Assembly (NCBI GenBank): GCA_030623035.1
Contig: JAUXFK010000034.1
Coordinates: 1-16,072 of the forward strand
DNA: 16,072 bases
Direction of reading: 5' to 3'
Source: Deltaproteobacteria bacterium
GTDB taxonomy: Bacteria; Desulfobacterota; UBA8473
The position numbers and the translations under genes were made by a program. Below, piece by piece: positions 6,662 to 13,013 of the stretch (position 1 is its first letter; each line of letters starts with the position of its first letter). The notes under the pieces are model-generated. The model was not told where the DNA came from. It saw nothing but the letters and a program-made list of their open reading frames with translations, and did not search any database.

Positions 6662-7886
6662 TTATAGCCTCTTCGTATACTGAAATTGTTTTTTTGGCTG
6701 CCTCGTTCCATGAGAAGAGGTCTTGTACCCTTCTTCTGGCAGACTTTCCCATTTTTAGCATCAACTCTTCATCACTCAAGAGATGCTCTATGCCGGAAGC
6801 AATGGCATCTGGATCTCTTGGAGGTACGAGAATGCCATTGTTACCATTACCAACAACCTCGGGTAAGGAACTGATTTTAGATGCTATAATGGGCAGTTCA
6901 CAGGACATGGCCTCAGCTGCTGGAAAGCCGAACCCTTCATATAAAGAAGGAACTATAGCAACATTCGAACTGGAGTAAAGCTTGACCAACTCTTCCGTGC
7001 TCTTTACCTTGCCCGTGAAGGTAACCCTATCTTCCAGACCGTATTTGCGAACCATCGTCGGGGCAAACCTCTTTCTGGGTGCTCCTCCGTCTACAATGGT
7101 CAACTTAACATCGTCCTGTAATTTTCTCATGGCCTGCAGTAGATATAATATACCTTTTTTTCTGTCATCTGAATTGCCGACAAAAATTAGATTCTTTTTT
7201 CCCTTTGCGACTCCATTCGTTCTTTGAAAAGTATCCGTATCCACACCGTTATAAACGACTCGGATCTTTTTGGGATTTACATCGAAGTACTTTACGATAT
7301 CCCTGGCGGCACTGTTCGATACAGTCACAATTGCATCGAGACGTTTGGCAACAAATTTTTGCATACTTAGAGGATAATATAGGACTCGTCTGTATCGATC
7401 AGAAAATTTCGGATGGTGCTCAAACTCGATCAATCTATCCACAGATAGTGGGTGATGTATTGTTGAAATTACCGGGATATTGAAGCTCTTCATAAGGAGC
7501 AACCCATAGCCCAAACACTGGTTATCGTGAATTATATCGAATTTTTCTGACTTTATGATCTCTTTTAATCGATTAAAAGACCTGAAGCTAAATGCAAACA
7601 TCTCAGGAAAGAAACCGACACGTGCAGCGGCAAGCTCAATAAAATGCAAAGGAGAAAAGACTGAAAGGGGATTTTGGTCGGCTGGGAAACCCGTATAAAA
7701 ATTGTAGAAGTTGAAGTCATGTATTTCATGTAACTTTGCACCATCCATAGAAAAAGGATATGGCGGACCGACCAATAAATGGACATCATGCCCTTGTTTA
7801 ACCATTTCGCGGGCCAAATAATTTATATATACTCCCTGACCTCCACAGTATGGATTTCCCCGGTAGCTTAAAAGACATATTTTCAT
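6648..7886 (-). CDS. Glycosyltransferase family 4 (GT-B fold)
   Basis: 412-aa GT-B glycosyltransferase that transfers a sugar from a nucleotide-sugar. The N-terminal acceptor domain begins MKICLLSYRGNPYCGGQGVY with the glycine-rich loop of GT4 enzymes. The C-terminal donor domain has NLIFVGNSDDRKKG (232-245) and the EX7E motif EGFGFPAAE (Glu317, Glu325), followed by ASKISSLPEVVGNGNNGILVPPRDPDAI. Length is normal. GGAGGG precedes the start codon. The gene overlaps the following methyltransferase, which argues for joint synthesis of a modified glycan, such as exopolysaccharide, lipopolysaccharide or a glycolipid. Donor and acceptor cannot be told from sequence. Confidence 0.93.
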   Translation of the reverse strand: MKICLLSYRGNPYCGGQGVYINYLAREMVKQGHDVHLLVGPPYPFSMDGAKLHEIHDFNFYNFYTGFPADQNPLSVFSPLHFIELAAARVGFFPEMFAFSFRSFNRLKEIIKSEKFDIIHDNQCLGYGLLLMKSFNIPVISTIHHPLSVDRLIEFEHHPKFSDRYRRVLYYPLSMQKFVAKRLDAIVTVSNSAARDIVKYFDVNPKKIRVVYNGVDTDTFQRTNGVAKGKKNLIFVGNSDDRKKGILYLLQAMRKLQDDVKLTIVDGGAPRKRFAPTMVRKYGLEDRVTFTGKVKSTEELVKLYSSSNVAIVPSLYEGFGFPAAEAMSCELPIIASKISSLPEVVGNGNNGILVPPRDPDAIASGIEHLLSDEELMLKMGKSARRRVQDLFSWNEAAKKTISVYEEAINAYR

Positions 7887-8027
7887 CTTTACTTCCCTCC
7901 ACTATGAGAAAATTTGGTACAAAAAATATTTGTCATTAATGATTTCCCGGATAGCCTTCAACGTGAGAACTGTAAATACGATGAATCGAGAAATACTGGA
8001 AGACAATCTAAGTTTTTTGATGTGTTT

Positions 8028-8072
8028 TAATTAGAAAAGGGATTTTTGTGGCGAGGCTTTTCCCTCTAATTA
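8028..8072 (-). repeat. Imperfect inverted repeat over the stop codon of the small membrane protein gene
   Basis: TAATTAGA at 8028-8035 and its exact reverse complement TCTAATTA at 8065-8072 form an 8-bp stem. On the minus strand the stem can continue as GGGA/TCCC after a 3-nt bulge. It covers the TAG stop at 8066-8068. It may end transcription of the upstream minus-strand genes, but no T-run follows the outer arm, so this is uncertain. Confidence 0.4.
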
Positions 8073-8302
8073 TTGTTCTTTGTTTCCTGGGTTTCCTCAG
8101 CAGTAGGGACATCTATTTTGATTGTCAATATTGTCCATCCGACCCAAAAACCAAGACTCAGGACACTTAAGAATCCGAGCATAACAGGAATGGCAAGCGC
8201 CCAATAGTTTTTTTGAAAAATTCCTATAAGAAATACGATAATCACGACAGTAATTCCACCACATAAGAGGGCTCCATAAAAACGAGAACTGTTCTTATTC
8301 AT
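8066..8302 (-). CDS. Small two-helix membrane protein of unknown function
   Basis: 78 aa with no recognised family. Two hydrophobic stretches, about residues 9-29 and 34-61, are joined by a short QKNY turn, and a polar, acidic tail (DVPTAEETQETKNNN) ends the protein. This fits a helical hairpin in the inner membrane. AAGGAG at a good distance supports the ATG. It lies 34 nt downstream of the methyltransferase on the same strand, so it is probably in that transcript. A partner or accessory role in the surface-glycan group is possible, but nothing in the sequence shows it. Confidence 0.75.
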   Translation of the reverse strand: MNKNSSRFYGALLCGGITVVIIVFLIGIFQKNYWALAIPVMLGFLSVLSLGFWVGWTILTIKIDVPTAEETQETKNNN

Positions 8303-8336
8303 ACTTTTACTCCTTGAATCTCATTTTGTAGTTGTG

Positions 8337-9200
8337 CTATCCATTTTTTATTCTACATTTCGAAACGAGTATATCACTGAAAATTGGCATTTTACGAGCG
8401 ATCTTGTCACAGACGGTCATCATGCTAAATGCAAGGCTATTTGGTAATTTTTCTATAATCTCACGCCAGTATGGGAGTTTCCAAAATAGAGAAACCCCGA
8501 CCAGGGATTCTACTTCTAGATGCCGATTCAAAACGTTCTTAAAGACAAAATAATCAAACTTGTATGTATGATCCGTGGGGATTTCGCAGGATTTTGTCTT
8601 TTTGTAAGAACTTCCCCCTGGACAGGTGTCACGACCTGGTATCCTGTAAGTCTTCGTCTTACCAAATCCATCCCATATGTTTTTTTCTGTAATTTTTTTA
8701 TTCAGTATGATTGATCTTATCTTTTTGAAAATCTTAAATAAGATACAACTCAAACTCTCATAATTCGTTACGGATATTATAACGCTGCCGTTTGGTTTGA
8801 TTGTTTGGGCCATTTGCCGAATCGCTTCATCAGGATTATAGAAATGATCTAAAGCCCCCTTGCAAATGACATTTTCGAACGACCTGTTCGTAAAAGGTAA
8901 GCTCTCTCCAACCCCCTGGACTAAATGAACATCCATATTCTTGTTCTTAGACCAGTCATCTGCTTTTTTCAGCATAACATTTGATGGTTCCAACCCTACC
9001 AGGTTATTTCCTCTTTCTACCAATTGTGAGGCATCGATCCCCATTCCGCATCCTACATCAAGAACCTTTCCTCCATTTCTTTGATCAACCATAGCCAGCG
9101 TTACATCTGTCATCCTGTCAAATGTGAATAGAGTAACAATATCCAAATTGGGGGAGATGGCGTTCGTATCATCCCATTCACAATCTACTCTTTTCCCCAT
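8337..9200 (-). CDS. Class I SAM-dependent methyltransferase, second copy type
   Basis: 287-aa methyltransferase with motif I VLDVGCGMGIDASQLVERG (46-64), strand-2 acidic residue in GLEPS (Glu71), and post-I VGESLPFTNRSFENVICKGALDHF. It belongs to the same broad group as the methyltransferase at 5948-6661 but is not a close copy. The C-terminal region carries an extra segment (about 165-215) rich in Lys, Thr and Tyr with two cysteines (RDTCPGG and KSCEIP), probably acceptor-specific. AAGGAG lies before the ATG. It is the first gene after the strong promoter at 9312-9340. Acceptor unknown. Confidence 0.88.
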   Translation of the reverse strand: MGKRVDCEWDDTNAISPNLDIVTLFTFDRMTDVTLAMVDQRNGGKVLDVGCGMGIDASQLVERGNNLVGLEPSNVMLKKADDWSKNKNMDVHLVQGVGESLPFTNRSFENVICKGALDHFYNPDEAIRQMAQTIKPNGSVIISVTNYESLSCILFKIFKKIRSIILNKKITEKNIWDGFGKTKTYRIPGRDTCPGGSSYKKTKSCEIPTDHTYKFDYFVFKNVLNRHLEVESLVGVSLFWKLPYWREIIEKLPNSLAFSMMTVCDKIARKMPIFSDILVSKCRIKNG

Positions 9201-9311
9201 ATGCGCTCCTTGCCTAGCATATTGTCAATTATTTTCTTTACCTTACCTTCCTTGACATTGAACAGAATCGCTCACTTACTGATGGACACTGTAGGGGTTT
9301 CTACTGGAGAA

Positions 9312-9340
9312 CTTATATAAAATTTCATTCGATATGTCAA
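9312..9340 (-). promoter_or_regulatory. Near-consensus sigma-70 promoter
   Basis: On the minus strand TTGACA (9340-9335) and TATAAG (9317-9312) are separated by exactly 17 nt: a perfect -35 and a 5/6 -10. Transcription would begin near 9305, giving a leader of about 105 nt before the methyltransferase ATG at 9200. It probably drives the methyltransferase and the small membrane protein, and possibly the glycosyltransferase pair beyond. Confidence 0.65.
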
Positions 9341-9374
9341 TAAAAAGTTCTTTGTTTCATAAAAATGAATTCAT

Positions 9375-9402
9375 GGTAATAATTTAGAATTCTAATATTA
9401 CC
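9375..9402 (-). terminator. Inverted repeat, putative terminator at the end of the dehydrogenase gene
   Basis: On the minus strand GGTAATA and TATTACC flank the 12-bp palindrome TTAGAATTCTAA, giving an interrupted stem of about 11 bp with a 2-nt bulge and an AATT loop. The TAA stop of the dehydrogenase (9386-9384) lies inside. A T5 run follows about 9 nt later, after a second palindrome (ATGAATTCAT at 9365-9374). The AT-rich stem makes the terminator call tentative. Confidence 0.4.
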
Positions 9403-10334
9403 TTAATCACTTCTTCCTTACGATTAACAGCAATTTCAAACCCTTCCTGGATATTAACAAAAGGAAGGGTGTGGGTAATCAATCTTTCTACTTCTATCTG
9501 GTCTGCCATGATCGTTCGTAAGGCATAGGCATAGTCGATTTCTATTGACGGCCCGACCGAGGCTATGATTCTAAGTTCCTTACGAAATAATTGGTTGAAA
9601 TTTAACCCGGGTGATTCCTTTAGACAGATTCCAAAAAAGGCAACAACACCATCATGGCGGGCTAAATCAAAAGACATGTTAAGAGTTTCTTCATAACCGC
9701 AGGCCTCAACTACCAAATCTGCCATATTCCCTTTTGTGATATCCTTTACAATCTCTGAAACGTTTTGTTTGCTGGAGTCTATGGTATGGGTTGCCCCCAT
9801 TTCTTTAGCGATTCGCAAACGATAATCCAGGATATCAACACCGATTACCCGGGTTGCCCCCATATTTTTTAGCATACTGTTAAAGAGCAAACCAACAGGG
9901 CCCTGACCTATAACAACTGTGTTCATGCCCCACACGTTATTTATTCGTCGACAGCAATGGACAACAGCACCTAGTAGCTGGGTCATAAGCATTACAGACG
10001 TATCTTTTTGCCTTGGCATATGCATCAGTCTGTCAGGTGTCACCAAATAATACTCTTTAAACCCATCCAAATAAGGGGGCAGAGTCAAGACAAAATCTCC
10101 CTTATTATAGTCAAGAGAATCTGAAGATTCTACTAGGCCCACGCATTCGTGTCCCGAGTAGCCGCTGGCAAATGGATAGGCCGAATCCGGATGTTTATCT
10201 CGAAAGTAGGGAAGGTCACTGCCGCATATTGCTGCTTTTTCTAAGCGGACAAGCACCTTTCCTTTATCCAATTCGGGTATGGGTTCATCAAAAATTTCAA
10301 TTCGCCGGGGAGCGATTATCTTTGCAACACGCAT
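9384..10334 (-). CDS. Medium-chain zinc-dependent dehydrogenase (MDR family), lacking the structural-zinc lobe
   Basis: 316-aa NAD(P)-dependent alcohol/polyol-type dehydrogenase, shorter than the usual 340-350 aa. Catalytic-zinc ligands are visible: Cys37 in ICGSD and His62-Glu63 in GHECVG. The Rossmann motif GQGPVG starts at 143, and Asp167 in GVD after strand 2 points to NAD. The loop with four cysteines that binds structural zinc in most of these enzymes is missing: residues 75-100 have no cysteine. At the position where sorbitol/threonine dehydrogenases often carry a third ligand Glu, TQLLGAVVHC has Gln119 (alignment by eye). AAAGGAG supports the start. It follows the U32 gene by 16 nt and is presumably co-transcribed. 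Substrate unknown. Confidence 0.88.
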   Translation of the reverse strand: MRVAKIIAPRRIEIFDEPIPELDKGKVLVRLEKAAICGSDLPYFRDKHPDSAYPFASGYSGHECVGLVESSDSLDYNKGDFVLTLPPYLDGFKEYYLVTPDRLMHMPRQKDTSVMLMTQLLGAVVHCCRRINNVWGMNTVVIGQGPVGLLFNSMLKNMGATRVIGVDILDYRLRIAKEMGATHTIDSSKQNVSEIVKDITKGNMADLVVEACGYEETLNMSFDLARHDGVVAFFGICLKESPGLNFNQLFRKELRIIASVGPSIEIDYAYALRTIMADQIEVERLITHTLPFVNIQEGFEIAVNRKEEVIKVILEF

Positions 10335-10350
10335 TTAGAAACTCCTTTCA

Positions 10351-11562
10351 TTATCTTATTTTTCGTATGAGGTCGTTTACAGATACTGGAAAGTCGACGT
10401 TTAAGAGGATAAGCTGATTTGGCTGGGCAATTTGTATATCTTCGTTATCCTCATTTTTTATTTTATCCAGAAAAACACGGTTGATATCTCCTTTGTTTCC
10501 AATAAATTCGGCTTCATCCTTTATCCTTATTTGGTTTCTCACCTCAACCTTTATCTCGGTATTTTCCAAAACCTCTCTTACTATGCCTACTATATCATGG
10601 GTTTGAATATATGAAAGTGATGAATAGTTTTGTGATGCTTTAGGAGAGCTTCCACAGAAGAAGCCGGTTGTATAGTTGCGATGGCTTACCTTTTTCAACT
10701 CCTCTAACCAATACTTTTTAAATTCATACTTTTCATGACAGTTTAGATATTCGTTTATTGCTTGACGATAAATCCTTACAACGTTTCCAACGTAGTTTAT
10801 TCCCTTCATTCTGCCCTCGATCTTAAAAGAGTCTATACTGGCATTTATTAACTCTGGGATATGCTCTATAAGACAGAGGTCCTCAGAACTTAGGATATAA
10901 CTCCCGCGATCGTCCTCAAAGATTGGATAATAAGTTCCAGAACGGCTTTCTTCCATGAGTGAGTACTTCCAACGGCATGGTTGTGAACACTCTCCAAGAT
11001 TAGAATCTCGGTGAGTGAGGTAATTACTGAGCAAACACCTGCCAGAGTACGATATACACATCGCCCCGTGGACAAAAATTTCAATCTCTGCATCCGCCCT
11101 TTTTTTTATATATTCAATTTCTGAGAAAGAAAGTTCTCTGGCTAGATTTACACGAGTAACACCTTGACGTTCCCAGAACTGAACACTACGCCAATTGGTA
11201 CAATTGGCTTGGGTGCTGAGATGGAGAGGAATTGCTGGGATTAATTTATTTGCCATAGAGATAATACCAGGATCTGATACTATTATGGCATCTATTCCTA
11301 GTTGTTCGAGCTGAATTAAATATTGGGGAAGCTTCTCCAAATCATCATTGTGTGAAAATATGTTGACTGTAACGTAAACTTTAACCCCTTTTTTATGCGC
11401 ATATTCAATACCTTCTTCCATTTCGCAGATCGTAAAGTTTTGTGCAAAACTCCTTAGGCCATAAGCCTTTCCGCTTAAATATAATGCGTCAGCACCATAA
11501 TGAATGGCAACCTTCAATTTCTCTAAGTTTCCTGCAGGTGCAAGTAGTTCCGGCTTTTTCAT
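10351..11562 (-). CDS. Peptidase U32 family protein, probable tRNA uridine 5-hydroxylation protein (TrhP/YegQ-YrrO type)
   Basis: 403-aa U32 protein. The N-terminus KPELLAPAGNLEKLKVAIHYGADALYL is diagnostic; the signature EIFVHGAMC is at about 161-169. Cys169, Cys176, Cys192 and Cys196 (CISYSGRC, GECSQPC) fit the iron-sulfur ligands of the family. The C-terminal part (about 325-403) resembles the U32 C-terminal domain, with GIVREVLEN and the ending AQPNQLILL. TrhP homologues form 5-hydroxyuridine at tRNA position 34 using prephenate; RlhA and UbiU/V are other members, but length and domain plan favour TrhP (inference). The start matches the family, yet CCTCCT rather than a Shine-Dalgarno lies directly before the ATG. 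Confidence 0.88.
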   Translation of the reverse strand: MKKPELLAPAGNLEKLKVAIHYGADALYLSGKAYGLRSFAQNFTICEMEEGIEYAHKKGVKVYVTVNIFSHNDDLEKLPQYLIQLEQLGIDAIIVSDPGIISMANKLIPAIPLHLSTQANCTNWRSVQFWERQGVTRVNLARELSFSEIEYIKKRADAEIEIFVHGAMCISYSGRCLLSNYLTHRDSNLGECSQPCRWKYSLMEESRSGTYYPIFEDDRGSYILSSEDLCLIEHIPELINASIDSFKIEGRMKGINYVGNVVRIYRQAINEYLNCHEKYEFKKYWLEELKKVSHRNYTTGFFCGSSPKASQNYSSLSYIQTHDIVGIVREVLENTEIKVEVRNQIRIKDEAEFIGNKGDINRVFLDKIKNEDNEDIQIAQPNQLILLNVDFPVSVNDLIRKIR

Positions 11563-11863
11563 AGGAGGGTTCTTATCTGTGATATATCTTTTTTCGCAAT
11601 CTTTTTTATATCACATAATATAGAATTTATGCCAGCAAAATTATCACAGACATGTTTTAAAGACAAGGAGTCTGTTCATTTTTTATTTAACATTATTCAT
11701 TTTTTCTTGACAAATAAGAATGTAGTAAGTATGTATTGATTCGAAAAATCATATGAACCAATTCGTCAATGTTGTTAATGTAATCGACTTTTATTCTAAT
11801 TATTATTTTTTGCTTCGCTTGAGACAACATAATGACATTGTGTGATTCGCGAGAAATTGTATT
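11563..11863. other. AT-rich divergent intergenic region
   Basis: This 301-nt gap separates the minus-strand U32 gene from dprA. It contains a good promoter toward dprA (11707-11735), a short inverted repeat TGATT/AATCA at 11737-11751 just after it, and a distant 7-bp pair ATGTTGT (11769-11775) and ACAACAT (11824-11830). No convincing minus-strand promoter was found for the U32 gene, although TATTAT-like sequences occur near 11615-11625. No coding frame of note is present. Confidence 0.6.
11707..11735 (+). promoter_or_regulatory. Candidate sigma-70 promoter for dprA-topA
   Basis: A perfect TTGACA (11707-11712) is followed after 17 nt by TATGTA (11730-11735), a 3/6 match to the -10 box. Transcription would start near 11742, about 120 nt before the dprA start codon. 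The perfect -35 and spacing make it the best candidate in the gap; the -10 is mediocre. Confidence 0.45.
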
Positions 11864-12958
11864 TTGGATAAGGATTTTTGGGGAGTAGCACTGAGTCTTG
11901 TGCCTGGTATAGGCAGTGTTCTAAATAAAAAGCTGATCGATTATTTCAAAACAGCCGAGTCTGTATTCAAGGCTTCCTTTAAGGAGTTGATAAATGTTGA
12001 GGGCATTGGGGGTCAAACAGCACTGGCCATTAAAAACTTTAATAGAGAAGACCAGGTTCAAGAAAGGTTATTGACTGCCAGAAGAGAAGATGCGCAAGTA
12101 TTAACATTAGAGAATGAAAGTTATCCGAGCAACCTGTCCAAAATAAATAATCCACCCCCAATACTCTATGTAAAAGGGGAGGTTAAAAGAGATGATCAAC
12201 TTGCTGTTGCTATTGTTGGATCACGAACCCCATCAAAGTATGGGGAATTAGCTACTGGATGGATAAGTCGAGGTTTGGCAGCAAAGGGGATAACCATTGT
12301 CAGTGGTATGGCTCGGGGGATTGATACGATTTCTCATAAAGAGGCACTGTACACAGGTGGAAGAACCATGGCTGTCTTAGGAAGTGGAATAGATGTAATC
12401 TATCCACCAGAAAATAGAAGACTTTTCGATAAAATAATCCAAAAAGGGGCTGTTTTAACTGAATTTCCAAGTTCAACGCCCCCGGATAGTGTAAACTTCC
12501 CTCGTCGAAACAGGATAATCAGTGGATTATCTTTAGGTGTTGTAATTGTAGAGGCTGGATATAGAAGTGGCTCTTTGATTACTGCAAGATTAGCGAAAGG
12601 ACAAGGCAGAAAGATATTTGCAGTGCCTGGCCAGATTGGTTTTGCTGGAAGTAAAGGAACGAATAAACTTATAAAAGATGGAGCGATACTCGTAGAGAAC
12701 GCCGATGATATTTTGAATGTTATTTTACCTGATTATAGATCTGATAAAGAGGCCGGTAAAGAAGAATCGAAAGAGGTAAAATTATCCCCAAATGCTAAGA
12801 TTGTGATTGATGCTTTGGCTGAAGACCCGGTGCCGATTGATACGATTATTATCCGAACCGGATTAAGTGTGAATAATGTTTCAACCGTATTACTCGATCT
12901 CGAGCTTCGCGGATTTGTTACGCAATTGCCTGGAAAGATTTTTATAAAGAATTTATAA
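11864..12958 (+). CDS. dprA: DNA-processing protein DprA (Smf)
   Basis: 364-aa DprA, which binds single-stranded DNA and loads RecA during uptake of DNA. An N-terminal helix-hairpin-helix region (SLVPGIGSVL at 11-20, LINVEGIGGQTAL at 42-54) precedes the Rossmann-fold core: VAIVGSR (115-121), SGMARGID (147-154), VLGSGIDVIYPPEN (171-184), FPRRNRIISGLS (212-223), EAGYRSGSLITA (230-241) and VPGQ. The C-terminal winged-helix domain (about 307-364) is present. Translation seems to start at TTG 11864, since an in-frame stop lies at 11843 and the homologous N-terminus begins here; the ribosome site is poor (GAG about 10 nt away). dprA followed by topA is a widespread arrangement. DprA is common in bacteria without known competence, so it does not by itself show transformation. 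Confidence 0.96.
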   Translation: MDKDFWGVALSLVPGIGSVLNKKLIDYFKTAESVFKASFKELINVEGIGGQTALAIKNFNREDQVQERLLTARREDAQVLTLENESYPSNLSKINNPPPILYVKGEVKRDDQLAVAIVGSRTPSKYGELATGWISRGLAAKGITIVSGMARGIDTISHKEALYTGGRTMAVLGSGIDVIYPPENRRLFDKIIQKGAVLTEFPSSTPPDSVNFPRRNRIISGLSLGVVIVEAGYRSGSLITARLAKGQGRKIFAVPGQIGFAGSKGTNKLIKDGAILVENADDILNVILPDYRSDKEAGKEESKEVKLSPNAKIVIDALAEDPVPIDTIIIRTGLSVNNVSTVLLDLELRGFVTQLPGKIFIKNL

Positions 12959-13013
12959 ACATAAAATGGTACATAAATCCATTTGGTAGTCGCATATTAT
13001 CTATGGAGAAGAA

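Noticed and set aside
9223..9228. Second minus-strand TTGACA close to the methyltransferase start
   Set aside because: Its -10 box would fall on or past the start codon at 9200, so it cannot be the promoter for that gene.
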